55,318 bases of DNA from Bythopirellula sp. (GCA_028285205.1 JANQQA010000073.1:1-55318); one strand, 5' to 3'; numbered from the stretch's first letter, positions 8,129-16,404 are shown. Notes: generated from the letters alone by a model not told the origin. Made by a program: numbers and translations.

Positions 8129-9040
8129 ATGAGTGACCGTAGACTCTCGGAGTTCGTGCAAGCCGGCATTGTTTGCGTATTGCTCGTTGCGATCTCTTCG
8201 ACGTGCGTCCAGGCGGCTCCGCTGATTGGCCCTGGGGAGGACGATTTCGATCGTGAGGTGGGCACTATCACCGAGCGACGACGCACGATCAACTACGAGT
8301 TCTTCCGTCCGCCAAATCACGATCAGCCCGGCAAGTTGCCGTTGATGGTCTATCTGCACGGCTTCACGGACGGCTTGCCGGAGAAACAATCGCGGCTCAA
8401 CGATACGATGCGCGATTTAGTTCATACCACCCAACGCGACAATGCCTCGCGCGGCGATGTCTGCCAACTTGCCAACAGTTGCGAGCAGTTCGACGACGAC
8501 TTCGCCGCCTACTTGCTCGTGCCCAAGATCCCAGTCGTGGAAGGTTGGGATACTTACCACCGGCACCTTGACCTGCTGCTGGACGATTTACTCGGCCGCT
8601 ACGACGTGGATACGAATCGTCTCTATTTGTCGGGTTTTTCTAACGGAGCATTCATGATTCCGAACATTCTCCGCCAGTATCCGGATACCTACTCGGCAGC
8701 GATTTCGCTCTCCGGGGGACAAACCAACCCGGCCTCATCGGTTGTTGATGCCCTGCAGGACGTGCCTTCGTGGTTCTTTCATGGCACGGCGGACGGAGTG
8801 GTCGATCCGCAGGGCTCCGTGGATCTTGCCGGCGCGGTGCAAGCTGCTGGTGGCGATGCGCAGCTGACGTTGGTTCCCGGAGGTCACAACGCCGGCTATG
8901 AATTCGCCTTTCGCGACGCCAACAACGAAGTCTATCCGTGGTTGTTCCGGCAGACGGCCGTGCCCGAGCCAACCACCGCGACGTTTTGCCTGGCCGTAGT
9001 GCCATTCGTGCTGGCCGCTCGCGCAAGACAGCGCCTGTAG
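8129..9040 (+). CDS. PHB-depolymerase/feruloyl-esterase-like alpha/beta hydrolase with PEP-CTERM tail
   Basis: The chosen start is the ATG at 8129 (MSDRRLSEF..., 303 residues), because the signal peptide then falls at the N-terminus (hydrophobic residues about 10-28, ending CVQAAP). An earlier start at 8051 would translate the terminator-like hairpin. The core is an alpha/beta hydrolase: LPLMVYLHGFTD (oxyanion region), LYLSGFSNGAFM with the nucleophile in G-F-S-N-G, WFFHGTADGVVDP carrying a likely acidic residue, and GGHNAGYEFA with the likely catalytic His. The C-terminus has the PEP-CTERM pattern: VPEP, a hydrophobic stretch and a final basic cluster (RARQRL). It is predicted to be exported, sorted by exosortase and to cleave ester bonds; the substrate is unknown. 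Confidence 0.85.
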   Translation: MSDRRLSEFVQAGIVCVLLVAISSTCVQAAPLIGPGEDDFDREVGTITERRRTINYEFFRPPNHDQPGKLPLMVYLHGFTDGLPEKQSRLNDTMRDLVHTTQRDNASRGDVCQLANSCEQFDDDFAAYLLVPKIPVVEGWDTYHRHLDLLLDDLLGRYDVDTNRLYLSGFSNGAFMIPNILRQYPDTYSAAISLSGGQTNPASSVVDALQDVPSWFFHGTADGVVDPQGSVDLAGAVQAAGGDAQLTLVPGGHNAGYEFAFRDANNEVYPWLFRQTAVPEPTTATFCLAVVPFVLAARARQRL

Positions 9041-9066
9041 TTGCTCAGCGTATCGCGGTCTTACCG

Positions 9067-9369
9067 TCAAATCTTCGAGAGCACAATCGCCACCAACACG
9101 ACGCTGAACGACAGTGCGAGCACCGGGCTCAGTGCGAAGTGCATGGCCATGACCAAGACGGTGGCGAGGTAGACCTGCAACAACTCGCTAACGCGCAAGT
9201 TCTCCGGCGGCGGCGGCTCGGCGCGTCTGCGTCGAGGGCGAAGCGGCTGCATATACCGATCTTGCAACTGCTGCATAAGGCCTGGCAGCCGGTAGCCAAG
9301 CAGCAGTATCGCAATCAGCGAGACAATGATGACTTGCCAAGGTCCTGGTGTGCCAATGAATGCAACCAT
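9067..9369 (-). CDS. Small TatA-like membrane protein with extra C-terminal transmembrane segments
   Basis: The 100-residue form from the ATG at 9369 is preferred over the 128-residue form because its N-terminus resembles TatA: a short polar start, GPWQVIIVSLIAILLLGYRLP (residues about 9-29), then an amphipathic LMQQLQ segment. The Phe of the usual TatA FG hinge is replaced by Leu. A basic, proline-rich linker (RPRRRRAEPPPP) follows, then one or two strongly hydrophobic segments (about 68-99), which TatA lacks. It could be a degenerate or repurposed Tat component, or an unrelated membrane protein. No TatC is in the window. Confidence 0.55.
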   Translation of the reverse strand: MVAFIGTPGPWQVIIVSLIAILLLGYRLPGLMQQLQDRYMQPLRPRRRRAEPPPPENLRVSELLQVYLATVLVMAMHFALSPVLALSFSVVLVAIVLSKI

Positions 9370-9495
9370 GACCTGATCGTAGCCGCAACGACGGAAATCG
9401 GTCAACGGACGTTGCCCTTTCCGCAGCCACAGAGGGTTTTGCCGCACAGTCACGGATTCTCTTGGCTGTCACCAAGGAATTCTGGCGGCGTCGGC

Positions 9496-9825
9496 TTAGC
9501 TGAGAGATTTGTTTGTCAGCAATTTCTCAAACGCTGTGATTAAAGCGTGCGCACTCGCGTCGATGTCTTCACTGGGTGCGCTGTTCTTAATTGCTGATTC
9601 CACCGTGAGACCCAGCTGCGAGACCTCGGGAAACCCGTAGCTTGCTGCCGAACCTTTGATCTGGTGCGCCAATCGCTGCAGACCGTCAAGATCCCTTCGG
9701 TCCCATGCTTCTTGCAGCGCGGCGATTCGCTCTGGAATTTCATCCACGTACATCTCGACAAGTTCCTGGAAGTCTTCGTCAAACTCAAGACCCAGATTGC
9801 TCGCATCTGCAGAATTGCTGCTCAT
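9496..9825 (-). CDS. Histidine phosphotransfer (HPt) domain protein
   Basis: This 109-residue single-domain protein has the HPt four-helix pattern. The phospho-accepting histidine is His54 in LAHQIKGSAASYGF, the family signature with the following Lys and Gly-Ser-Ala. N-terminal helices contain FDEDFQELVEMYVDE. HPt proteins relay phosphoryl groups between hybrid sensor kinases and response regulators. No kinase is adjacent, but a stand-alone receiver gene lies 447 bp away on the opposite strand, so the two may belong to one phosphorelay. Confidence 0.9.
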   Translation of the reverse strand: MSSNSADASNLGLEFDEDFQELVEMYVDEIPERIAALQEAWDRRDLDGLQRLAHQIKGSAASYGFPEVSQLGLTVESAIKNSAPSEDIDASAHALITAFEKLLTNKSLS

Positions 9826-10271
9826 TTCAGTCTTGCCCCTTGGAGAATGGATGGATCAGTTTCGCCCCGATAAACCCTACGTCAGATCGACTTTGGATTC
9901 TCCGCATGTATGAAGTTTTTACTCCAATTGCCAATCCATGGTCGCCGGCTGCCAGTTCCGTAAGCCGTACAAATGGAACATTCGGACCTTACGCAGTTGT
10001 GCGACGGTCAAGATCCCGCAAATAGTCGCTACGCTCGTCAAGGCAACGTCGTCGAGAAATACGGCGGTTTGCGATGGATAAGGCCCTTGGCTCGCATCAA
10101 TCATTGGGTTATTTGCATTAGTGCACGTGGGAGGTATGCTTACTTCGCGTCCGCCCCACGCAGACTAAAGTTCATTAAATCCGATAGCTGAAGCCGCCGT
10201 GTTGCCAAAAGTGACAACCAGGTAGCGCTAAGCAAGTGATGCATATTTTGCATTGATGAAGGGGCAGGACG
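9826..10271. other. Divergent intergenic region between the HPt and receiver genes
   Basis: This 446-bp stretch separates the divergently transcribed HPt (minus) and receiver (plus) genes and should contain both promoters. I could not recognise a convincing sigma-70 pair, operator or RNA gene. Short frames on both strands show no family resemblance. Confidence 0.4.
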
Positions 10272-10709
10272 ATGCAGCAGCAACCAACCATTCTGCATGT
10301 TGACGACGACAAGAGCATGCTGCGACTTGTCAATAAGTTGTTGAGCGGTTTTGGCTACGACGTGGTGTCGGTGCAGGATCCGACCACGGCGCTTGATGCA
10401 CTTGCCGCCAGCAACGCACGTCTGGTCATTCTCGATATCGACATGCCGGAGATTGATGGTCTCACGCTCTTGGAACAGATCAAGGCTTACGACGGAGGAG
10501 TGCTCGTCATCATGCTCTCGGGCGTCGTGACAATGATGACGGCGCTGGACGCAATGCGAAACGGGGCCGAAGCCTGTGTCTTCAAACCGATCAACGATTT
10601 GCAGCCACTGCAGACGGCCATCGAGGCCGCATTCCGCAAGATCGAGTCCTGGCAAGACGCCATCGTCGAACTCGAACAACGTCGGTCGACGGAACTCACC
10701 GCAGTTTGA
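10272..10709 (+). CDS. Stand-alone response-regulator receiver domain (CheY-like)
   Basis: This 145-residue protein consists of one receiver domain plus a short charged C-terminal helix. The acidic pocket is Asp11-Asp12 (HVDDDK), the phospho-acceptor is Asp55 in LDIDMP, the switch Ser is in MLSG, and the conserved Lys is in FKPIND. There is no DNA-binding or enzymatic output domain, so it likely signals by protein contact or as a phosphate sink. The start at ATG 10272 is preceded by a short GGGGCAGGAC purine-rich stretch. Confidence 0.92.
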   Translation: MQQQPTILHVDDDKSMLRLVNKLLSGFGYDVVSVQDPTTALDALAASNARLVILDIDMPEIDGLTLLEQIKAYDGGVLVIMLSGVVTMMTALDAMRNGAEACVFKPINDLQPLQTAIEAAFRKIESWQDAIVELEQRRSTELTAV

Positions 10710-11078
10710 ACGCGGCGTGTCACTCGGTCGTCGCCGTAAAGTATGAGGCAAGCGTCGTTCTGACGGTTCAGCCGAAATGGCGGAATCCATGAATCGCAAG
10801 GCGGCTGAGCGCAAAGGCTGTGAGACGAAATCCAGTAAGCAGCTGAGCGCTCTGCCTGCTCTGATCGCGGTCTCGTCGAGCTGATCTGCGGCTACTCACC
10901 AGCTAGGTCCGTGTCGGCCCAACGTCCACAGATATGGCGAATTATCCTGGGCGATCGGAATTGCCGCACAGAACTTTCTTGATTCAGGTTGCCGTGCGGG
11001 CTAGAACAGGGCTGTGAGCTCACTGCTCACAACCGCCCCCGAGACTACCGGCCCCGGCTCCGACCCCGAGTTCCTCTG
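10710..11078. promoter_or_regulatory. Intergenic leader with a perfect hairpin before a PEP-CTERM gene
   Basis: About 370 bp without a supportable gene. A perfect 7-bp stem (TGTGAGC at 11013-11019, loop TCACT, GCTCACA at 11025-11031) lies 48 nt upstream of the ATG at 11079, flanked by G-rich and C-rich strings that could lengthen it. No T-run follows. It may be a leader structure affecting translation or mRNA stability. Confidence 0.45.
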
Positions 11079-12089
11079 ATGCCTAATTCCAAATTGATCT
11101 TGTCTTGCATGTTGGCCTGCGGCCTGCTCGTTTCGTCTGCAAGAGGCGATGTCTTCACGCTCGCGGGATTCACTTTTGACGACACGCTCGGTCCGACGAC
11201 TGTCGTACCGGTGCCGCCAACTCGCATCTTTGATTACGACAGTTTCGCGTTTAGTGCTCAGTTCATTCCCGTTTCGCTGGCAGGGAACGATTTCGACATC
11301 AACAACACCGTCGGCATCCAACTCATTGGCTCGCAGATCGGTCAGAATGTTGGTGGCACGTCCGTGCCGCTCGGCGATAACTTCTTCCGCGGAGCGCTCG
11401 AACTCAACTGGGGCGGAAGTCCAGGCGTAACCAACAACGAAGGCGACGACTTTGTGGTCTACGAGAACGGGTCTCCCAACGGACCTGAAGCGTATATGAT
11501 CGCCGTCCGTGAGACCGGTGCGGAGGATTTCACTGGCTTCCGCTACGAGTTCGCCGACGATGTCGTGCAGCGATTGCCTAGTGCCGGAACCGACATTGCG
11601 CAGGTGTTGTCGACGGGCTTTGATCTGACAGATTTTGGATTAGCGGATGGCGCGACCATCGATGCGATTATCGCGTCAAACTTACGTCCCGTCGATCGTG
11701 TGGACGATGCCGTGGGACAAGGTAATGTCATCGTGGGTGGCGGTAGTGGTTTCGATCCACTCACTGGGCCACAAGGTAATGGTGGCACTTACGACAGCAA
11801 CGGCTTCGATCCCGATTTGACGTACATCGGCGTAATCGTCGAACCGCCGACCGTCGACCCCGGTGACTTCGACGCCGATGGCGACGTCGATGGCGACGAC
11901 TTTCTCGCGTGGCAACGGGGCGAATCTCCTAATCCCTTGGACGCCGCAGATTTGTCCGAGTGGCAAACGAATTATGGCAACGGCTCGCTGGGCGCGGTTG
12001 CCGTCCCTGAGCCAACCCCGATCGCTTTGACGGTTTTCGGAGTATGTCTGGCCGGCGTACTCAGCCGTTCGCGTGTCGCCAACTGGTAG
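11079..12089 (+). CDS. PEP-CTERM sorting-domain exported protein with dockerin-like segment
   Basis: This 336-residue protein starts at the ATG at 11079 (MPNSKLILSC...), which places a signal peptide at residues 1-22 (ending SSARG). The body (about 25-255) is a beta-rich extracellular domain without motifs that I recognise (FVVYENGSPNGPEAYMIAV, FTGFRYEF). A dockerin-type Asp-rich stretch follows (DFDADGDVDGDDFLAWQRG, about 264-282), usual in planctomycete exported proteins. The tail is PEP-CTERM: VPEPTP, a hydrophobic helix, and a basic end (SRSRVANW). It is likely exported and processed by an exosortase encoded elsewhere. Function unknown. Confidence 0.85.
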   Translation: MPNSKLILSCMLACGLLVSSARGDVFTLAGFTFDDTLGPTTVVPVPPTRIFDYDSFAFSAQFIPVSLAGNDFDINNTVGIQLIGSQIGQNVGGTSVPLGDNFFRGALELNWGGSPGVTNNEGDDFVVYENGSPNGPEAYMIAVRETGAEDFTGFRYEFADDVVQRLPSAGTDIAQVLSTGFDLTDFGLADGATIDAIIASNLRPVDRVDDAVGQGNVIVGGGSGFDPLTGPQGNGGTYDSNGFDPDLTYIGVIVEPPTVDPGDFDADGDVDGDDFLAWQRGESPNPLDAADLSEWQTNYGNGSLGAVAVPEPTPIALTVFGVCLAGVLSRSRVANW

Positions 12090-12975
12090 CGGGATCAAAA
12101 CGGAAAGAGATTCGTTTGTCGGGTCGTAATGCTCGCCGCCGACATGCCATTCCCTCGCAGTCGGGACTGGGCGGTTGATTGCCGGCGCCGGTGTGAATTC
12201 GCCAGATTCACCAAACCCACAGACGCGCAGTCGCAGGTGAACACCTGGGTAAAGTTGGCGATTTGAGGTGTCGCGCAAGACAGGTTTTTTCTTGCGAAAT
12301 CTTTGTTCTGAGCATGGTCCTCTCTGATGGCCGCAGAATCTCAGGAAATTGCTGGTATATCTGTACGAAATTGATCTTCACATTGCGGCAACAGTCTCTT
12401 CGCCAACGCTTAACAATGGCCACAACTTGTTGTATGATAGCACTTTACGTCGACCACAATTTTCAATTGACGAATCAAATTCAAAGTGTAAGATCGGACC
12501 CTTCCAACAACTGGATGTAGTGGGTTGATGGGCATCTCCCACAATATCTAGTAGGAAAACTCAATAAGTAGCTCGTTTTTGACGAGTCAAGGTCATAGCA
12601 ACCCAAAATCTAGTGCCTGAAGCATCGTCGGACTGCATCCTCCTCAGGTTGGGCCGACGTCAGCGTTACTAGTGTCAAGCCCGCCCGCAGTGAGGATGGG
12701 CTCGCTTGGCAAGCACGGAAGCGGACCGCTGCATTGCTGGCATCACGTGATCGCCGTCGCGTGATGTCGCAAGGCAGTTTGATGAAGCCAACCGGCAGCG
12801 AATGCCGAAGGCTATTGAAGTGACGTGTGTACGGATGTACACTGGTAAGGATGCCCCTAATCATAGTTGTGGGTTGCTGGGCACTAGTTGTTCGATAAGT
12901 ACCGAAGCATCGCTTCGGAAGATGAACGATCAACTGGTTACTGGCGCCGGGCGACTCAAAACAGGAGGTTCTGCT
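12090..12975. promoter_or_regulatory. Long upstream region of nrdJ with candidate promoters and leader hairpins
   Basis: This 886-bp stretch has no supportable gene. A possible promoter is TTGACG (12467-12472), 16 nt, TAAGAT (12489-12494). A second TTGACG at 12579-12584 lies between the two candidate NrdR boxes. The following about 360-nt leader has hairpins: CATCACG...CGTGATG (near 12740-12765), GTGTAC-GGAT-GTACAC (near 12828-12843) and CGAAGC-ATC-GCTTCG (12903-12917). I looked for a cobalamin riboswitch because the gene is B12-dependent, and did not find its conserved boxes. Confidence 0.4.
12539..12616 (+). promoter_or_regulatory. Two candidate NrdR boxes upstream of nrdJ
   Basis: CCACAATATCTAGTAG (12539-12554) and ACCCAAAATCTAGTGC (12601-12616) each match about 12 of 16 positions of the NrdR consensus acaCwAtATaTwGtgt and share ATCTAGT with each other. 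They are 62 bp apart, twice the 31-bp phasing typical for paired NrdR boxes. Box 2 overlaps the region where a -10 would follow the TTGACG at 12579. NrdR represses ribonucleotide reductase genes when dATP is abundant. This is an inference from consensus matching by eye. Confidence 0.45.
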
Positions 12976-15900
12976 GTGGCCACCGCCGATCTTTCTCAAG
13001 GCAATATTTCCCAGGCGACCCGAGGAGCTGCGAAGCAAGTGAGTGATTCTGCGATCAAAGGTGCTCGGCCCGCGAGTGTTGCTGGCGCGAAGCGATTTCA
13101 CGGTCGGATGAAGTTCGATGCAACCTTCTGTCCCAACGACGTCGATAGCCCATTCGACACGGTGGAGTGGGTCACGCGCACGTCGGCGATCAAGGGCGAG
13201 AATGGCGAAGTCCTGTTCGAGCAGGATAACTGCGAAGTGCCATCGTTCTGGAGCCAGCTGGCCACCAATGTCATTTGCAGCAAGTACTTCTACGGCGAAG
13301 TTGGCACCGAAGAGCGTGAGTTCAGCGTCCGTCAGCTGGTCCATCGTGTCGCCCGCACGATCGCCGATTGGGGCCTGGAAGACGGCTACTTCGCCAGCAA
13401 CGAAGATGGCGAGCGTTTCTATCGCGACCTGTCCTGGCTCTGCTTGCACCAGCACGGTGCGTTCAACTCCCCTGTGTGGTTCAACGTCGGTCTGTATCAC
13501 CAATACGGCGTGACCGGTGCCAAGTGCAACTGGCGCTGGGATCCCGTGACCCAAGACGTCACGCAGCCAGAGAACCCGTACGAGTTCCCCCAAGGCTCCG
13601 CCTGCTTCATCCAACATGTTGAAGACAACATGGAAGACATCATGGAGCTGGCTCGCAGCGAAGCGATGCTCTTCAAGTTTGGGTCCGGCACGGGCACGGA
13701 CTTGTCGACGCTTCGTAGCCAGCGCGAGAAGCTGTCCGGTGGCGGACATCCCAGCGGCCCGCTGTCGTTTATGCGAGTGTATGACCAGATCGCAGCAGTA
13801 GTAAAATCCGGCGGCAAGACCCGGCGGGCGGCCAAAATGCAATCGATCAAGGTCTGGCACCCCGACGTGATGGAATTCATCGAGTGCAAGTGGAAAGAAG
13901 AGCAGAAGGCCCACGTGCTGATCCAGAAGGGCGGCTACGAGTCGAACTTCAACGGCGAAGCCTACAGCTCGATCATGTTCCAAAACGCCAATCTTTCGGT
14001 GCGTCTGACCGACGACTTCATGGAGGCCCATGCGAAGAACGAAGATTGGACCACGCACTGGGTGACCGACGAGAACGTCCCCGGCCCAACCTATCCGGCT
14101 CGCGAAGTGATGAACCGGATGGCCGATTGTGCCTGGCACTGTGGCGATCCTGGCGTGCAGTACGACACGACCATCAACAACTGGCATACCTGCCCCAACA
14201 GCGGTCGGATCAACGCCAGCAACCCGTGCAGCGAGTACATGTTCCTCGACGACACGGCTTGCAACTTGGCGAGCATCAACCTGATGAAGTTCCGTCGCGA
14301 GGATGGTTCGTTCGATCACGAGCGTTACGGAGCGGCCTGCCGCGTGTACTTCACGGCTCAGGAAATCCTGGTCGATCACGCCAGCTATCCGACCGAAGAC
14401 ATTGCTCGCAATAGCCACAAGTTCCGTCCGCTGGGATTGGGCTACTCGAACCTAGGTAGCTTACTGATGAGCAACGGCCTGGCGTACGATTCCGACGCCG
14501 GACGTGGTGTGTGCGGTGCAATTACCGCCATCATGCACGGTAACGCCAATCTCACCAGTGCCGAGTTGGCCGAAGCCGTCGGCACGTTCGACGAGTACGA
14601 GATCAATCATCAGCCGTTCATGAACGTGATGCAAATGCATCGCGACGCGGTGGATGAGATTTCCGACGAGTGTCCCGCTGATCTGGCTCAAGCTGCCGCC
14701 GATGTGTGGGACAAAGTGCTCTCCGCTGGCGCCGTGCACGGCTTCCGCAATGCTCAGGCGACCGTGCTGGCCCCAACCGGCACGATCAGCTTCATGATGG
14801 ATTGCGACACCACGGGTATCGAGCCCGATATCGCACTGGTCAAGTACAAGCAGCTTGCCGGCGGTGGGATGCTGAAGATCGTGAATCAGACGGTGCCGCT
14901 CGCGCTCGAAACGCTCGGCTACAGTGCCGAGGACATCGAAGCGATCCTCGAGTACATCGACGAGCATGACACGATCGAAGGTGTCGAGCAGCTGAAGGCC
15001 GAGCATCTGCCGATCTTCGACTGTGCGTTCCAAGCTCGCAACGGTTCGCGTAGCATCGCCTGGAATGCTCACGTCACGATGATGGCGGCTGCCCAGCCGT
15101 TCCTCTCCGGTGCCATTTCCAAGACGGTCAACATGCCGCGTGAGACCACACCCGAGGAAATCGCGCAGGCGTACGTCGACGGTTGGAAGTTGGGGCTCAA
15201 GGCCTTGGCGATCTACCGCGATGGCTCGAAGGACAGCCAACCGCTGAACACCTCGACCGAAGCCGATCAGGCCAAGGACAAAGCCGCGGCGATGGCTGGC
15301 AAACCTCGCCGTGAGCGTCTGCCCGACACGCGCCAGTCGGTCACGCACAAGTTCAGCGTTAGCGGCCACGAGGGCTACATCACGGTCGGCCTGTTCGAAG
15401 ACGGACGGCCCGGCGAGATGTTCATCACCATGGCCAAAGAAGGCTCGACCATCGGCGGTCTGATGGATGCCTTTGGCACCGCCGTGTCGATGAGCTTGCA
15501 GTATGGTGTGCCGCTGGAGGACTACGTCCGCAAGTTCTCGCACATGCGATTCGAACCGCAGGGCTTCACCAAGAACCCCGACATTCGCATCGCCAAGAGC
15601 CTGATCGACTACATCTTCCGCTGGCTGGGCATTACCTTCTTGCCGGGCTACAAGGAGGCGACCGTCGGCTCAGCCGACAGTGGCGGCAGCAGCGGTGAGT
15701 CCGCTTCAGCAGACGGAGATGATGGAGTCACCGTTACCACGCCTGCCACCAAGAAGGTCGGTGGGCAAGCAGCTGGCCAGGATCAGGCCAAAACCGCCGC
15801 GAACGGGCATCACACCAATGGCCACAGCAACGGCCATGCGAACGGTAACGGGACTAATGGCCATGCCAACGGCGACGCCACGGGTCTCGACAAGCTGTTG

Positions 15901-16065
15901 GAGCGGGCCGGTGCCAAGCTCGAGCTGAGCTCCGGTGGACGCAGCGAACAATTCGCCGGCTTCCAGACCGACGCCCCCAGCTGCGACAACTGTGGTTCGA
16001 TCACCGTCCGCAACGGCAATTGCTACCTGTGCCACAACTGTGGCAATTCGATGGGATGTAGTTAA
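12976..16065 (+). CDS. nrdJ: B12-dependent (class II) ribonucleoside-diphosphate reductase
   Basis: The best start is the GTG at 12976, preceded by a strong AGGAGGT site (12963-12969). This gives 1029 residues. A further in-frame extension to 12802 lacks such a site. The enzyme reduces ribonucleotides to deoxyribonucleotides with adenosylcobalamin as radical source and needs no oxygen. Recognisable parts are the substrate-site cysteine in QGSACFIQH (about 206), FGSGTGTDLSTLRS, the finger-loop NPCSEY with TACNLASINL (about 415-435), and LAPTGTISFMMDCDTTGIEPD (about 596). A His/Gly/Asn-rich low-complexity linker (about 900-975) precedes a C-terminal Cys-rich module CDNCGS...CYLCHNCG...GCS, which probably relays electrons from thioredoxin or binds zinc. 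It is the only reductase subunit here. Confidence 0.96.
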   Translation: MATADLSQGNISQATRGAAKQVSDSAIKGARPASVAGAKRFHGRMKFDATFCPNDVDSPFDTVEWVTRTSAIKGENGEVLFEQDNCEVPSFWSQLATNVICSKYFYGEVGTEEREFSVRQLVHRVARTIADWGLEDGYFASNEDGERFYRDLSWLCLHQHGAFNSPVWFNVGLYHQYGVTGAKCNWRWDPVTQDVTQPENPYEFPQGSACFIQHVEDNMEDIMELARSEAMLFKFGSGTGTDLSTLRSQREKLSGGGHPSGPLSFMRVYDQIAAVVKSGGKTRRAAKMQSIKVWHPDVMEFIECKWKEEQKAHVLIQKGGYESNFNGEAYSSIMFQNANLSVRLTDDFMEAHAKNEDWTTHWVTDENVPGPTYPAREVMNRMADCAWHCGDPGVQYDTTINNWHTCPNSGRINASNPCSEYMFLDDTACNLASINLMKFRREDGSFDHERYGAACRVYFTAQEILVDHASYPTEDIARNSHKFRPLGLGYSNLGSLLMSNGLAYDSDAGRGVCGAITAIMHGNANLTSAELAEAVGTFDEYEINHQPFMNVMQMHRDAVDEISDECPADLAQAAADVWDKVLSAGAVHGFRNAQATVLAPTGTISFMMDCDTTGIEPDIALVKYKQLAGGGMLKIVNQTVPLALETLGYSAEDIEAILEYIDEHDTIEGVEQLKAEHLPIFDCAFQARNGSRSIAWNAHVTMMAAAQPFLSGAISKTVNMPRETTPEEIAQAYVDGWKLGLKALAIYRDGSKDSQPLNTSTEADQAKDKAAAMAGKPRRERLPDTRQSVTHKFSVSGHEGYITVGLFEDGRPGEMFITMAKEGSTIGGLMDAFGTAVSMSLQYGVPLEDYVRKFSHMRFEPQGFTKNPDIRIAKSLIDYIFRWLGITFLPGYKEATVGSADSGGSSGESASADGDDGVTVTTPATKKVGGQAAGQDQAKTAANGHHTNGHSNGHANGNGTNGHANGDATGLDKLLERAGAKLELSSGGRSEQFAGFQTDAPSCDNCGSITVRNGNCYLCHNCGNSMGCS

Positions 16066-16074
16066 GACAAGTCG

Positions 16075-16195
16075 TGAGTTGCGGGTCGCGAGAAAGCTCG
16101 CGACTCGCGACACAAAACTCACACAAGGCTGCTCGTACGCAGGACGCCTGGGCCCGGTTTAAAGGACTACCGGCGGCCCACGAGCAGTCTTATTT
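16075..16195 (+). terminator. Hairpins after nrdJ, likely transcript end
   Basis: First, a perfect stem GTCGCGAG-AAAG-CTCGCGAC lies within about 16085-16105. Second, a longer structure pairs CTGCTCGT (16129-16136) with ACGAGCAG (16180-16187), enclosing GGGC-CCGGT / ACCGG-CG-GCCC stems; it is followed by TCTTATTT. The second hairpin with its T-rich tail fits an intrinsic terminator for nrdJ, although the inner structure is more elaborate than most terminators. Confidence 0.55.
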
Positions 16196-16258
16196 GAGTT
16201 GCGAGGCGTTAGCGACGAGGCGCGAGTTGCTTAACTAGCGCCCAACAACTAGCGCCTA
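16195..16258. repeat. Dispersed ACTAGCGCC repeat, copy 1
   Basis: ACTAGCGCC occurs twice (16234-16242 and 16248-16256) after a run of GCGAGGCGTTAGCGACGAGG type. CAACAACTAGCGCCTA is shared exactly with the element at 54883-54948 in the phage-like region. Such CTAGCGCC/GGCGCTAG repeats look like dispersed planctomycete intergenic elements. Confidence 0.55.
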
Positions 16259-16265
16259 TCTCCGG

Positions 16266-16316
16266 GTGACACCGCGACGGGTGTCGGTCTCTGCGTGAGA
16301 TCGAGACCCGTTTTTT
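16266..16316 (+). terminator. Double hairpin with T-run (intrinsic terminator)
   Basis: GACACC (16268-16273) pairs with GGTGTC (16280-16285). Immediately after, GGTCTC (16286-16291) pairs with GAGACC (16303-16308), followed by CG and six T (16311-16316). This is a strong intrinsic terminator on the plus strand, but it lies 200 bp beyond the nrdJ stop and after another terminator-like hairpin, so it may end a separate small transcript. Confidence 0.65.
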
Positions 16317-16335
16317 CGTGCGTACTTTTCCCCAA

Positions 16336-16404
16336 GCTTCCTGATGGTCGCGGCTAGGCTGAATGCGAACGCAAAAGGTCACCGGGCCGCGACCGTCAGG
16401 GAGC
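16336..16404. repeat. REP-like palindrome (CTCCCTGACGGTCGCGGC type)
   Basis: GCTTCCTGATGGTCGCGGC (16336-16354) is inverted as GCCGCGACCGTCAGGGAGC (16386-16404): 19-bp arms with three mismatches and a 31-nt loop. The arm sequence resembles an abundant REP-like element of Pirellula-type genomes. Confidence 0.65.

Noticed and set aside
10140..10814. Minus-strand frame over the CheY-like gene
   Set aside because: The receiver domain on the plus strand explains this DNA; the antisense product has no similarity to a known family.
12600..12975. Cobalamin riboswitch before the B12-dependent reductase
   Set aside because: The conserved B12-box and core sequences could not be found in the leader; the hairpins present do not match the riboswitch fold.
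12610..14418. Long open frame of 602 codons antisense to nrdJ
   Set aside because: It has no recognisable domain, lies entirely opposite conserved nrdJ codons or its leader, and shows the composition expected of a GC-rich antisense frame.
14461..15543. Antisense frame of 360 codons in nrdJ
   Set aside because: No family resemblance and no ribosome binding site; it is a shadow of the conserved reductase gene.
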